From contig JABAKD010000026.1 in assembly GCA_012845835.1 (NCBI GenBank), positions 5,821,014-5,885,013 on the forward strand: a DNA stretch of 64,000 nucleotides. The letters run 5' to 3'. Each line of letters opens with the position of its first letter. The first letter of the stretch is position 1. This document shows, piece after piece, positions 32,381 through 42,905 of this stretch. Origin of the DNA: Undaria pinnatifida. Lineage: Eukaryota > Sar > Phaeophyceae > Laminariales > Alariaceae. The notes below the pieces were generated by a model. It did not search any database, had not been told where the DNA came from, and saw only the letters and a program-made list of their open reading frames with translations. The position numbers were made by a program, and so were the translations under genes.

Positions 32381-32645
32381 ATATAGAGGTATACCTGGTA
32401 CCGATTTTTTTGGCTATATATATTTTTTTCTGAATGGGACGGGGGCTCCTCAACTCAAAAGTGGTCGGAAATAGGCCGTTTTTTTTCCATGACTCTTGTC
32501 GTGTACCTCGGTGTAATGGGATTTTTCATGTCCGACGGTAGTCAGTTTTGTTTTTCTCCAAATCTGTTTCTGGGAGAGGTCTTGAGCTCCCGAATCGAGG
32601 AACCTCAGAAAAAGAGTGGTGCGCACTTCACCTCTATCATACCAG
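32381..32645 (+). mobile_element. family M repeat, near full length, with TACCTGGTA insertion
   Basis: GATATAGAGGTA at the left and CACCTCTATC at the right, with GGGGGCTCCTCAACTC, GAGGTCTTGAGCTCCCG and CGAGGAACCTCAGAAAAAG between. TACCTGGTA at 32392-32400 interrupts the left end compared with GAGGTATATACCCC in the 33984 copy. Confidence 0.65.
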
Positions 32646-32732
32646 GCATCGGCCGTGAGATTGTGCATCGGGTGTATCAGCACTTCTTTGTTTTTTGTCC
32701 CCAGATCAGTTTTTGTTGCCTCAGGAGAAGGG

Positions 32733-32890
32733 TTGTTATTGTTGTTGTTGTTGTTGTTCTCACATTAACTCGCATGATCAAGTCCGTGGTCACAGGACAG
32801 GCTCCAGTCACTCTGGAACTGAGGAATACCCCAGGGGAAAAACACAAACAACCCACGGTGGTACACGCATATATCACAGCTGACGCAATT
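32733..32890 (-). mobile_element. family P repeat, reverse, well preserved
   Basis: (TTG)n, TTCTCACATTAACTCGCATG, GTCCGTGGTCACAGGACAGG, CTCCAGTCACTCTGGA, AATACCCCAGGGGAAAAAC and GTACACGCATATATCACAGC. Confidence 0.75.
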
Positions 32891-32994
32891 CATGCCTCCA
32901 CCAGAAACATATTAAAGGGGTGTATTATAGGGTATGAGGCTCAGGTGAGGAGCGCCTCTCGAGCAGAAAAACAAGAACAACAAAAATGATGCAC

Positions 32995-33625
32995 CTGTAC
33001 CGTGCAGCAAGTGTCTCGCGTTTGTTTTTGTTTCGTTGTATGGTACGGGTGCTTGTTGTGTAAGAATTGCCATAATCTTGCTTGTTTTTTTTGTTGTTTC
33101 GTGTGTGGTCATGAAACGAGTTCCCCGCTATGCTTGTGTGGTGTGTTGTTTGGTGTTTAGGGGGTATGATAAGGGTTGCCGACGAGCTTGTTTTATACCC
33201 TGGTACAATTTTGTTTCGTGTTTAGCCATGGTACGAGTTGCCAGCTAGTGTGTGTTAGATGTTGTTTTGGGGGGGGGGGCATGGAACGCGTTCACAGCTA
33301 GCTTGTTTGGTGTTGTTTTGGTGTTTACCCATGATAAGGAGCTAGCTCACAGCTAGCTTGTTTTGTGTTGTTCCGTGTTTGGCCATGACACGACGAGTTC
33401 ACAGCTAACTTGCTTTTCGTGTTGTTTGGTATATGTGGGATATGATACGAGTTCGCAGCTATTCAGTAGCATGTTCCGCGCTGCTTCGTGTTGGGCCATG
33501 ACACGAGTTGCCAGCTACAGGGTAGCTTGTTTGTTTTTTGTTTGGCCTTTGCAAGCCACGACACGAGTTGCCAGCTACATGGGGTTACTCGGTGCTTGTC
33601 CATAATAAAAGTTTCTAGCTAGCTG
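32995..33625 (+). repeat. tandem array, ~60-65 bp units, ~10 copies
   Basis: GCTTGTTTTGTGTTGTT, GTGTTTGGCCATGA.ACGAG and TTCACAGCTAGCTTG or TTGCCAGCTAC recur across the region with length variation. Confidence 0.75.
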
Positions 33626-33983
33626 CCACAGCGTGTGAGATGCTCCATCAACCGTGGAATGAAACAAAATGATGCCGACGAGCTTGGCAGTCGGTGTGGA
33701 GAAATGAATAACAAACCACCATAATAAAGAGGACTTTCAGGGCGCGCTTCTTTCAGCCCTTCATTGCAAATAGTGTTTTTTTGTTTTTCGTCACACATTA
33801 TCTGAGTTTTTTTTTCTGCCTTTTTTAGACCTAACCTCGTGAAGAACTGCATCCCCGATTTTTGAGCCGAACTACTAGGCGTTAGTACGGGTTAACTACT
33901 AGACTATGCACTTGGAAAGGGATTTGCCTTTAAACCCTTTTTACTATAGTGGAAAAGACGCACGATACGGTATAGGCATTGAA

Positions 33984-34395
33984 AAAGGTATATACCCCTT
34001 TTTGGCTGAAACGAGTCATCCCACGGTAGGGGTTGCTGTTGTATGATTGCGCCAAAAGGTCCCTGGGCGATTGAGTTCCTCATGTGAGAAACTGCCGGTC
34101 AATGAAGTAATTTCACGAGTACATTTATTTTTAGGAATAAGCCATAGAAGCTTGATCGGGTTGTGCGACCGAACGCCTTCGAAGTCACTTTTCGGGTGAG
34201 ATATTGAGTTCTTCATGTGAGGAGCTCAGGGACTTTCTGCTTGAACCCTACTGTGGGATGGCTCAAACGTGCCAACTTTCTGAATGACGAGAATCCTTAG
34301 TCCAAATATCGTCGGAATTTCGCTATTTTTGTTGAGAATAAATAATTGATTTTCGTCGTATGCCTAGTAGGCCATGGGATTGTTTATCGGTTTAT
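33984..34395 (+). mobile_element. family M repeat split by a nested element
   Basis: AGGTATATACCCCTTTTTGG and CTGAAACG lie left of the nested element. CAACTTTCTGAATGACGAGA, AAATATCGTCGGAATTTCGC and GTAGGCCATGGGATTGTTTA continue right of it. Confidence 0.65.
34017..34260. mobile_element. ~243 bp inverted-repeat element nested in M
   Basis: CATCCCACGGTAGGG at the left is the inverse of CCCTACTGTGGGATG at the right. GGCTGAAACG before and GGCTCAAACG after could be a 9-10 bp target duplication, as in Mutator-like elements, with a few extra bases on the left. No coding capacity is seen. Confidence 0.65.
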
Positions 34396-34414
34396 ATCGG
34401 GTATATATATCAAA

Positions 34415-34665
34415 ATGAAAATTAAAATACACTCCAGCTGTGAGATCGAAGATTTTGTCGAAACCCATATTTGCACGCTGCGTGTGATACTCCGATCGCG
34501 CGTATTACGGGTTGTGTGTCCTCGTTAAGGATATAGGTCGGCGACTCCCCTTGCAACTACATACAGTGTAGCTATCATGGTCAACAGGGTGATGTTAGGC
34601 AGTCTGTGCGCGGAAACTATAAAACCCGTTTCTGAGGGGGACAAAATCTGACAGCTGTGGAAGGA
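34415..34665 (-). repeat. family C repeat, fullest copy (~250 bp)
   Basis: CACTCCAGCTGTGAGATCGA, CTGCGTGTGATACTCCGATC, GGATATAGGTCGGCGACTCC, GGTCAACAGGGTGATG, GCGCGGAAACTATAAAACCC and GGGACAAAATCTGACAGCTG. It defines the order used to recognise other C copies. No terminal inverted repeat or poly-A was found, so its class is unknown. Confidence 0.7.
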
Positions 34666-35022
34666 AGGTATATATATGAAAATCACTTTTTTCTTTCACG
34701 CGTGCTACGATACGTAGCGGGTGCGACATTTCTTTTTTCTGCAAAAAAAATGTTCCTCAATTTGGGAGCTTAAGACGTACCTCTCACAAAAGCTGAAAAA
34801 AATCAGGAACAAAAATGTTACTACTGAGATAATGATACCGGATGAAAAAATCTCCATCTGGCCTAGGTACACGACGAGAATGATGCAAAAAAAAATGGCT
34901 TATTATTGTTTTTTTTTTTTCTCCGACGATTTTGGGTCAAGGTGCCCCGTCATTTCAAAAAAACATTTTCGCCAAAAATAAACATGCTTCCTTTTGCTTT
35001 TGTCCCCAACTCGTTTTTTGGT

Positions 35023-35590
35023 AGAGAGGGTACATCATGCATGGGTCAGGATCTCCTCAAGCGAGGACGCATGCTTTACGGTAGGGGGTATCAAGGTATA
35101 CCTTTTTTTGGGATAGAGGGTATATCATATATGCGATAGAAGTATTAAGGTATACCTTTTTTTGGTATATTATAGAGGGTATCATATATGGGTCAAGATC
35201 TCGTCAAGCGAGGACGCATGCTTGTTACGGTAGAGGGTATTAAGGTATACCTTTTTTGGTATAGAGGGTATATCATATATATGGGTCAAGATCTCCTCAA
35301 GCAAGAACGCATGCTTTACGGTAGAGGGTACTTAAAAGGTATACCTTTTTTTGGGATGGAGGGTATCATCTATGGGTCAAGATCTCCTCAAGCGAGGACG
35401 CATGTTTTACGATAGAGAATACTGAGGTATACCTTTTTTGGGGATAGAGGGTATATCATATATGCGATAGAGGCATTAAGGTATACATTTTTTGGTATAG
35501 ACGGTATATCATGTATGGGACAAGATCTCCTCAAGCGAGGACGCATGCTTTACGGTAGAGGTGTTAAGGTATACCTTTTTTTGTCTAATA
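35023..35590 (+). repeat. tandem array, ~110-125 bp units x5
   Basis: GGGTCA.GATCTCCTCAAGC, GAGGACGCATGCTTTACGGT, AAGGTATACCTTTTTTTGG and AGAGGGTATATCATATATG recur with small length changes. Partial units alternate with full ones. Confidence 0.85.
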
Positions 35591-35790
35591 GTTTCCCCGG
35601 GTGGCCAGGCTCCTTAACCCCCCATTTTTTTCTTGCACGATATTGTCGTTGTACACCTACGCCACGTGGGACATACATGTTTCATCCGGTAGCATTTTCT
35701 CAAGCTACTAGATATCTGTTTTTTTGGGGAGAGAATCTTAAGCTCCCATTGAATTGAGGAAACCTCAGAAAAAAAGTGGTGCAAAATGTT
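35590..35790 (+). repeat. family M repeat, right part
   Basis: GGCCAGGCTCCTTAACCCCC, TTGTCGTTGTACACCTACGC, CTTAAGCTCCCATTGAATTG and AAACCTCAGAAAAAAAGTGG. Confidence 0.6.
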
Positions 35791-35945
35791 CACACCTACT
35801 GTCGTAACACGCGTCCGAGAGGAACACCCTTGCAGAAAACAAAGGGGAAAAGGGAGGGGGCACGTCTACCGTGGCACACACATGCATAAGAAATTAACCC
35901 ACACTGTTGGGGGCCAAGAGTATCCGCCCCAAGGAACGCGCTTCT

Positions 35946-36707
35946 AGTTACGGTACGGTTACAGTACGGTTACAGTGAGGTTACAGTGCGGTTACAGTGC
36001 GGTTACAGTACGGTTACAGTACGGTTACACTGCGGTTACACTGCGGTCACAAAGAGGTTACGGTACGGTTACGGTACGGTTACCATACGGTTACAGTACG
36101 GTTACAGTACGGTTACAGTACGGTGACAGTACGGTGACAGTACGGTTACAGTACGGTTACAGTACGGTTACAGTACGGTTACAGTACGGTTACAGTACGG
36201 TTACAGTACGGTTACGGTCCGGTTACGGTAGGGTTACAGTACGGTTACAGTACGGTGACAGTACGGTGACAGTACGGTGACTGTACGGTGACAGTACGGT
36301 TACAGTACGGTTACAGTACGGTTACAGTACGGTTACAGTACGGTTACAGTACGGTTACAGTGCGGTTACACTGCGGTTACAGTGAGGTTACGGTACGGTT
36401 ACAGTACGGTTACGGTACGGTTACAGTACGGTTACAGTACGGTTACAGTACGGTGACAGTACGGTGGCAGTACGGTTACGGTACGGTTACGGTATGGTTA
36501 CAGTACGGTTACAGTGCGGTTACAGTGCGGTTACAGTACGGTTACAGTACGGTTACAGTACGGTTACAGTACGGTTACAGTACGGTTACAGTACGGTTAC
36601 AGTACGGTTACAGTATGGTTACAGTACGGTTACACTGCGGTTACACTGCGGTTACGGTACGGTTACGGTACGGTTACGGTACGGTTACGGTACGGTTACA
36701 GTACGGT
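35946..36707 (+). repeat. minisatellite, 11 bp unit GGTTACAGTAC, ~70 copies
   Basis: A 762 bp array of GGTTACAGTAC with variants (GGTTACGGTAC, GGTGACAGTAC, GGTTACACTGC, GGTTACAGTGC). Variants cluster in blocks that reappear along the array, a sign of higher-order duplication. The last units flow into TACAGTAGCGGGG, the terminus of the MITE at 36708. Unbroken reading frames here are a by-product of the 11-mer. Confidence 0.95.
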
Positions 36708-36925
36708 TACAGTAGCGGGGTCCCCCAGTACCCCGGTAAGGGTGGTGTGCCCAGAGCATCGTGGCCGGGCGCCTTATTGGGGGAAGCCCGTCTCATTCAT
36801 TCCGAGTTATATGAGTGCAATTCCTCATGTCGTGCCAAGCAATTTCGATTTTGACCGCCATTAGTGGAGTATCGGGATACTGCCTCATTCAGACCGCCTT
36901 ACCATTGGGGGACCCCAATACTGTA
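36708..36925 (+). mobile_element. pogo/Tigger-like MITE (AAGGCGG group)
   Basis: TACAGTAGCGGGGTCCCCCA at the left is the inverse of TTGGGGGACCCCAATACTGTA at the right, with the GTGCAATTCCTCATGTCGTG and AAGCAATTTCGA middle shared with 30668. It directly abuts the minisatellite. Confidence 0.7.
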
Positions 36926-37104
36926 CAAGTATAATAAAGGGGTTTCGCGCGGCGGGTGCGCCTGGCCACGAGTGAGGGCGTTGCCAATTGTGACGAAGGC
37001 TTCGCTGGGGGGGGTGTCCACCCAATTTTGACTACCGAGCATGTGGCGCCTCCTCACGAGTGGCTCTGTGTGCGTTGCTGTACCGGGGACTTGGAAATAT
37101 TTAC

Positions 37105-37290
37105 ATGTCGGCGTTTCGTAGCAATAACAAGCGATTCCGTGGCGGCGGCGGCGGTGCATGTGCCCTGGAAGACTGGAAAGCGCAGAAGCTCAAGACTGCG
37201 AAGAGGGTGGGTATCCCACCGGCGCGAACCCTGGGGCTCCTAGCCCCTGAAAATGATGACAGTCGTCGACGTGACCCCTTACCCCCCTAA
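37105..37290 (+). CDS. unassigned open frame, possible exon
   Basis: ATG MSAFRSNNKRFRGGGGGACA, then LEDWKAQKLKTAKR, runs to a stop after 61 codons. A GAGG|GTGGGT donor could end it after AKR. The segment is more GC-rich and less repeat-like than its surroundings, but I recognise no family. It could also be a coincidental frame. It lies between the two recognised genes. Confidence 0.2.
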   Translation: MSAFRSNNKRFRGGGGGACALEDWKAQKLKTAKRVGIPPARTLGLLAPENDDSRRRDPLPP

Positions 37291-37574
37291 CGTAGCGTTG
37301 TTCTTGTGGAAACATTTTGCATTGCTTATCTGGCATTGGCGATTGTGGCAACTATGAAGCTTCTGAGGTGGGGGGGGGGGGATCCTGAAAGAAGAATTGA
37401 AGTTATGGTTGCCGCAGGGGCATACGAAGTGCTCAACCCGGCGGACTTCGGGAGTAGTAGGGTATTATAGGTGTTTCATCCGAACTCAGGGAGACGGTAG
37501 GGTGTTGTATATATTAGGATGTTCTATTTTTTAACCGAATTCAAGGAGGGGGTAGAAGAGGGGACGCATGCTGC

Positions 37575-37658
37575 TGTTATAAGGCTTAGTTTGGGTGAGC
37601 TATTGGTTGACGTTTTGCAAGTGGTCAAAAGGACTAATACCCCACTAATTCCTCAACA
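37575..37658 (-). mobile_element. solo terminal repeat of the family E TRIM
   Basis: An 84 bp segment from TGTTATAAGGCTTAG to CCTCAACA, equal in length and ends to the terminal repeats of E, with no interior attached. It is a typical product of recombination between terminal repeats. Confidence 0.75.
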
Positions 37659-37761
37659 AATACAGGCCTTTCGAGGCCGTATCTTAACACTACGACGGAG
37701 AGGTTCAAAGGTATTTGCCGCTTTTTGGTCGAAAAAAAATCCGAAAAAATGAAGGCGCCCC

Positions 37762-37840
37762 CTAACCCCTTTAGGGCCCCAAAATCCCTCTCTATACTAA
37801 CTTCAAGTAAAAAATCTGTTCCCCCAAAAGGGTTTCCAGT
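37762..37840 (+). mobile_element. family D MITE, right end lost
   Basis: CTAACCCCTTTAGGGCCCC, CCCTCTCTATACTAACTTC and AAGGGTTTCCAGTTG. The right terminus is replaced by family M sequence. Confidence 0.65.
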
Positions 37841-37842
37841 TG

Positions 37843-38060
37843 AAAAATTCGGTCACCCAAAATCGTCGGAACTTATCATTCTTTTTTTGCAAAAAATGTG
37901 AACTCGTTTTGTACCTAGGGGCCATGAGGTGCGCGGTCGTCGGCGGGCTGCGCTTTTAGTTTTTACTCAAAATAAGTTTCAGGATGAAGTACGTGCAGTG
38001 CTCACTTTGACATGCGAGGAGCCTTCAAGAAAAAACCGGTGCTCCTTTACTGTGTAGCGT
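37843..38060 (+). repeat. family M repeat
   Basis: CACCCAAAATCGTCGGAACT, TTGTACCTAGGGGCCATGAG, GCGCTTTTAGTTTTTACTC and a degraded CTCACTTTGACATGCGAGG. Confidence 0.55.
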
Positions 38061-38081
38061 GAGTCGGGAGATGATGATACC

Positions 38082-38385
38082 GGTCGCCCCACGGTGGTAT
38101 AGATAGTGGTTATCCTCGAATACTACTAGCGGTGGTCCTTGAGTTCGATTCCCACCGTGGTGAGATTTGACTTTATTTGCAAAAAATGCTAAAAAAGAGG
38201 ATCAACTGCTGAAAGCGCCTAGCAGCGCGTGGGTAGGCACAATTCGACGGGTGTCCCAAGAAAACGCTGAGTTCTTCCCGCGATAAAAAATGATGAAAAT
38301 GAAGGCACGTGCCAGAGGGGGGAGGAAAGAAAGAGCAGGGCTCGCTATGTAACCCCGGCTCTGGGTTACTACTGGGAGGGAGCGC
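38082..38385 (+). mobile_element. SINE-B with tRNA-like head, full copy
   Basis: The head starts GGTCGCCCCACGGTGGTATA. It has an A-box-like TGGTATAGATAGTGG and a B box, GAGTTCGATTCCC. CCACGGTGG and CCACCGTGG can pair as an acceptor-like stem. The tail has CGCGATAAAAAATGATG, GAAGGCACGTGCC, CCCGGCTCTGGGTTAC and TGGGAGGGAG. Polymerase III boxes and a separate tail define a tRNA-derived SINE. The other B copies in the window are tail-only. Confidence 0.75.
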
Positions 38386-38528
38386 GAGTGCGGTGCGAGG
38401 ATAATAAATGGAATGAAGAATAAAAGATAAAAAATAAATACCATGTAGATTTTTCATCCGAACTCAAGGAGGGTAGAGTGTATGACATTTTTTCTTATCC
38501 GAGAACTCAAGAGGGAGTAGGGTAGACT

Positions 38529-38845
38529 GGTCGCCCCGGTGGCGTATCAGGTTATCCTCGAGCCTGGTATAGGCCAGTTTCGTGAGTTCGAGCCCCGCCG
38601 AGTGCATATTCTACTCGTATAACTTCACTGGGACTTTTTCTTGTGCACAAATTGACTTGCGGAAAGCGCGAGAGCGTGAGTTAGCAACACTCGATGAAAA
38701 GTCGACGAGCAGGGTGGGATTGATTGCTGAATCCTATGCGCGATAAAAATCGAAGGCAAGAACCGGGGGGAAGAAGAGACGACACCTGTGACCACGGCTT
38801 GTTGTCCAGAAGCTGGAAAGTAGAAGTTTGAGAAAAAGATGGTAG
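38529..38845 (+). mobile_element. SINE-A, full copy (tRNA-derived)
   Basis: The head is GGTCGCCCCGGTGGCGTATC, with A box GGTGGCGTATCAGG and B box GAGTTCGAGCCCC. The body is ACTTGCGGAAAGCGCGAGAG, TAGCAACACTCGATGAAAA and CGCGATAAAA. The tail is GACACCTGTGACCACGGCTT and CAGAAGCTGGAAAG. Shared order in nine copies supports polymerase III retroposition. This copy has small insertions compared with 57772 and 60368. Confidence 0.8.
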
Positions 38846-38864
38846 GGGATACAAATTTTTCTTC

Positions 38865-38990
38865 ACCCTGACAGCACCCGTCAGTCCTGAAACGAGCGGA
38901 CCAGTGTATCACGCAGCTTGCAAAAAAAGGTGAAGTATCGACCCGATATTCACCGAACTCGCACTCCACAGCTGACGTGTTTGAAATAAT
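38865..38990 (+). repeat. family C repeat, diverged, directly after SINE-A
   Basis: GTGTATCACGCAGCTTGCAA, GTATCGACCCGATATTC and CTCCACAGCTGACGTGT match 47500-47600 most closely, a C subgroup. Confidence 0.5.
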
Positions 38991-38999
38991 TTTGTGATT

Positions 39000-41597
39000 T
39001 TTTTTCGTCCGCACTCAACGAGGGTTAGAAGTGTGCGAGACGTTTTGTTCATCTCCGAAGTCAAGGAGTTGGCGAGAGACACGCGCGCTGCATGGCACTT
39101 GCTCGTACGGCGCGTGCTCACACGGCAAACGACGGCTGACTAAACCACACTTACTTCTGGTCATTTTTTTTGTCGCGCTATATATGTGGGTCCACCAAAA
39201 AAAAAGGGGATGCTCTGTTGCTTTTCGGTATTATTAGCGATTGTTGTGCCAACGGTTATTAAAACTGCGTTTGTTTACGCCGTACATAGACAAGTAGTTC
39301 CCCCATGTGGGTGCTGGAGTCTGACGGTGGATTTTTTTCGCAACGCACGGGTCCACGGCGGTAGTCAGTGATAATCTTATACACGCGCAACACCACAACC
39401 TGAGGCGTTTTGCAATCGTTGGTGCGAACCTGCTTGAATTGAGCGTTCCATCAAAATCCAGGCGGCAGTGGGTGGGGCCAGGTTCCGGTGCTCAGCACGT
39501 CGGGGGCGATTTCTTTCGTGCGGTTGCCATCGTTTGGTACATAGAAACGCTTGTGTTCCATCCATTCGGAGGGGGGGGGGGGGGGGGGTACCAGGTGCTC
39601 CTCCGCAGCACGTTCATTGTTTCGCTGGAAGCCATTCATGATAATGATAATTTAAGTTTAGCTTTTTTTTTCGTGTGTGTGCCATTGTTCGCACTTGCAA
39701 CTTTTGCAACACACAGCACCAATCATATATTTGTTTTCTTTCTGAGGCAGATTGCCCTCCTCCATCGTCTATCTAAGTAAGCAAGCAGTACACTGAGTAT
39801 GAACACGGCAACAAATATGGTTGGAGCGGCGCATTCAACACACTTATCCTAGCTGTGGTTCTATTATTTGTCATGCTTCTCGCCGATCTGGTCGTGTAAT
39901 AATACGTGTCGCGTGCCACAAAAAAAACACGAATTTTACTTGCACAACAGCGACAAAAGAATGCGGAATGCAGATAGAGCAGCTGTCATAGCAATCGAGA
40001 AAGTTGATCCCCGGATTATGCTTGGCGCCACTTCATCCATCTTCCTGCGCGACGACGGCGACATTTATTCGGCCCACACGCGTCAAGACGAAAAGTACTT
40101 GCTACCTCCATCGTGCAGCACGCGTCTAGACAGAGTGCCTTTCAAATCGCTGGGCGCAGATGGGAACAACCGGTGGTGGCAGTATAGTAGTGCCAGTTGC
40201 CGCTATATATATGGTGCAGGCATTTATTTCCTGTTTGCACATATATGCCCTGGTATATATATGCTACTTACTGCTGTAGCGTCCCCAAATACCGAGGGGT
40301 GCAGTTCGAGAAGGGTTAATCGCGCCTGTTGAACTAAAATCATATTAAAGAAACATATATAGTCTAGTCTATAGACTATATTAAAAAAAATGAAAAATAC
40401 ATAGCAGTCTATAATAGATGAACATCTCACTGAGTGGCTCCCCCCCCCCCCCTACGCATGTATGTATCGCGAACAACGTCTGTTTCCATATTAACGTAAA
40501 AAAGCCAGCCGTTACCTGCGGGTACTAGCTATTATGATCAAGTAGTGAGTGGAGGTTTTCCGGCCCCCCTTCCTGGTGTAAAAGAAGAGTGTCATTATCA
40601 TCAGGTAGATACTCGTACATACATTCCTGGGGGGGTGCGGTAAAAAAGTACCAGCCACCCCAGATAGGTGAGATGATGCGATGATGCTGCTGTCGTGTGA
40701 CTCTCCGAGATATGCAATCTACTACTACTGTAAATCTACGGGCAGCGACAAACAGGAGTATAAAAGAGAGGGTATCCGAAATACGATTTCCCCACCTTCT
40801 ATGTGCCGTTATATAGCTACGTTATGCGTTATTTTGTTTTAGGCCGAGATTGATTGCCATCTCGTGACACAGTTATTATGATATTGCTGTTGTATTCAAC
40901 ATATGTGTATTCAAGGGGAAGCAAGGGGGGCGAGTGTGTGGCATGCGGCGTATCATATTGCCAGGTGTATCATACGTACGTAAAAGGGCGGGGGCGGGGC
41001 ACAAGTGAAAATGCTGATGATGGGAGAACGGGGGCCTGCTTGAGCTACGAGTGAATCACGAACGGTACATCATTTTTTGGGCATCATTTGGATTGCCGAG
41101 GAAAAGACATCATCAGCCGTGCTTGGAGCGTCCAGACAAACTGTTGTTGTACCAGGTACTAATAGTCCGCGCCAACCGTGATGTCTGCTCAAACCGGTCT
41201 ACGTAGAGGGTATAGAGCGTGCAGCACCATGACGTACGTACCCGGTGTAGATATGATACTCGTTGTTGCGCTCTCCTCGTGCTACGAGTACCTATCTATC
41301 CATGTTATACTACAGCCGAAACAACACCACCGGTACCTAGAACACAAAAAATGGCCGGAGAAAGATAGTGTGGGCAGATTTAGACCCTCCGTAGATACGA
41401 GTAGATTGCATGGGGGTAGATTATGAAGGTCGATTCAGACAGATGTATAGTCTAGCCATGTATTATTATAGGTGTGGGGGTAGTTTTATGTGTTGCTGTC
41501 TGTCGTCGTATTGGCATCGGCATGGATGGATGAAATCTCATGGAGCTGTTACAGATTGCCCACACCGCATTAACGCACGCACCAGGATTCAGATATT
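39000..41597. other. intergenic stretch without an assignable gene
   Basis: The frame at 39777-39899 would encode EYEHGNKYGWSGAFN then a membrane-like LILAVVLLFVMLLADLVV before a stop. The frame at 39868-40332 holds RAAVIAIEKVDPRIMLGA. Neither could be matched or linked to splice sites. G/C homopolymers occur at 39570 and 40441. A TACCAGGTA lies at 41150. Confidence 0.3.
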
Positions 41598-41731
41598 ATA
41601 AAAATAAAAATACACTTAGCTGTGAGATCGAAGATTTCGTCGAAACTCATCTTTGCAAGCTGTGTGTGATACTCCGATCGCGCCTATTGCTGGGGGTGTG
41701 TCCTCATTGAGGATTTTATGTTTTTATTTTC

Positions 41732-42025
41732 TCTCACACTTTTACTTTCCAGCTTCTGGACAAGCCGTGGTCACAGGTGTCGTCCCTTCTCCCCCCCGGT
41801 TCTCGCCTTCATTTTTTGTCGCGCATAGGGTTCAGCAATCCCACTGCTCGTCGATTTTCCATCGAGTGTTGCTGACTCACGCTCTCGTGCTTTCCGCAAG
41901 TCAATTTGTGCGCAAGAAAAAGTCTTCACGAATTTATACGAGTATGCACTCGGCGGGGCTCGAACTCACGAAACCGACCTATACCAGGCTCGAGGATAAC
42001 CTGATACGCCGCCGGAGCGACCGGT
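41732..42025 (-). mobile_element. SINE-A, full, inserted in C
   Basis: Reverse of the consensus: CTTTCCAGCTTCTGGACAAG, CCGTGGTCACAGGTGTCGTC, TTGCTGACTCACGCTCTCG, GGGGCTCGAACTCACGAAAC and CCTGATACGCCGCCGGAGCG. Confidence 0.8.
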
Positions 42026-42035
42026 ACTAAGATGT

Positions 42036-42207
42036 AATTTTTTATCGCGCATAGGGTTCAGCAATCCCACTGCTCGTCGATTTTTCATCGAGTGTTGCTA
42101 ACTCACGCTCCCGCGCTTTCCGCAAGTCAATTTGTGCACAAGAAAAAATTTCACGAATTTATACGAGTATGCACTCGGAGGGGCTCGAACTCTCGAAACT
42201 GACCTAT
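42036..42207 (-). mobile_element. SINE-A, partial tandem copy
   Basis: It repeats from TTTTATCGCGCATAGGGTTC to GGGGCTCGAACTCTCGAAAC, then stops at GACCTAT where a TATTAATA begins. It lies head-to-tail with the copy at 41732. Confidence 0.75.
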
Positions 42208-42649
42208 TAATAGATATTTAGACTAAGGATATAGGTCGGCGACTCCCCTTGGAACCACAGTGTAGCTTGTAGCAGGGTCAACAGGGTGATGCTAATCAGT
42301 TTGTGCGCGGAAACTATAAAACCCGTTTTTGAAAGGGACAGAATCTGACATCTATCTGTAGAAGGAAATGCATCATCAGTCTATCAAGTGTATCCTCTGC
42401 AAAGTCGTATAACCGGGTGAGGGGTGGGCGGAGATTTTAAGGGCGTGGGGGGATTCATATCTACAGCAATATAGTCTATATGCCGCACGTGTGTGCGTGT
42501 TGTGGTTATTGGCTCAATTATCGACGTACCACCATACTTACTGCTGTAGCCAACGACCTGCGATAAAGAAGACAGAGGGCACGCGGCGGCGTGGGAACTT
42601 GCACACACATCGGATAGGTGACGATCTTTGATCTTTTAAAATGTTCGAT

Positions 42650-42905
42650 TATTATCGGTCCTGTATTTATTCGTCGTAATGTATTTGTGCAGCGTTTGTG
42701 CGGTTCAGATCCAACCCAGGTAACACGTGCTAGACCATGCAGATCAATCGGCTCCACACTCCATATACCCGTCACCAAGATCTAACTAAAGCCCACATAG
42801 AGATGCAGAGACCACACACCTGACCGGGGGTGATCTATCTGTATCTATCTGCCCCGAGAGACTCCGATCATGAACTTGGATCTTTAGACTAGACTACCCT
42901 GTCCG
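42650..42905. repeat. family K repeat
   Basis: GTGCGGTTCAGATCCAACCC, CACGTGCTAGACCATGCAGA, GATCTATCTGTATCTATCTG and CTGTCCGATGTGTGGGAG share order and spacing with 2200-2392. Confidence 0.5.

Larger units (their letters stand above)
41598..42365 (-). repeat. family C repeat split by SINE-A copies
   Basis: The left part 41598-41714 ends TGTGTCCTCATTGAGGAT. The right part 42226-42365 resumes AGGATATAGGTCGGCGACTC and continues to the GCGCGGAAACTATAAAACCC end. Compared with the unbroken copy at 34415, about 510 bp of SINE-A DNA lies between, with AGGAT on both sides. Confidence 0.75.

Noticed and set aside
35023-36707. CRISPR-like array
   Set aside because: The units are directly abutting satellite repeats without unique spacers, in an intron-bearing eukaryotic context.
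36288-36854. 188-codon open frame rich in [11 protein letters not shown]-type repeats
   Set aside because: It is the translation of the 11-bp minisatellite; all three frames are open because the unit has few stops.
39777-40332. Possible membrane protein end (LILAVVLLFVMLLADLVV) and following frame
   Set aside because: No exon could be joined to it and no family was recognised; kept only as a note in the region entry.
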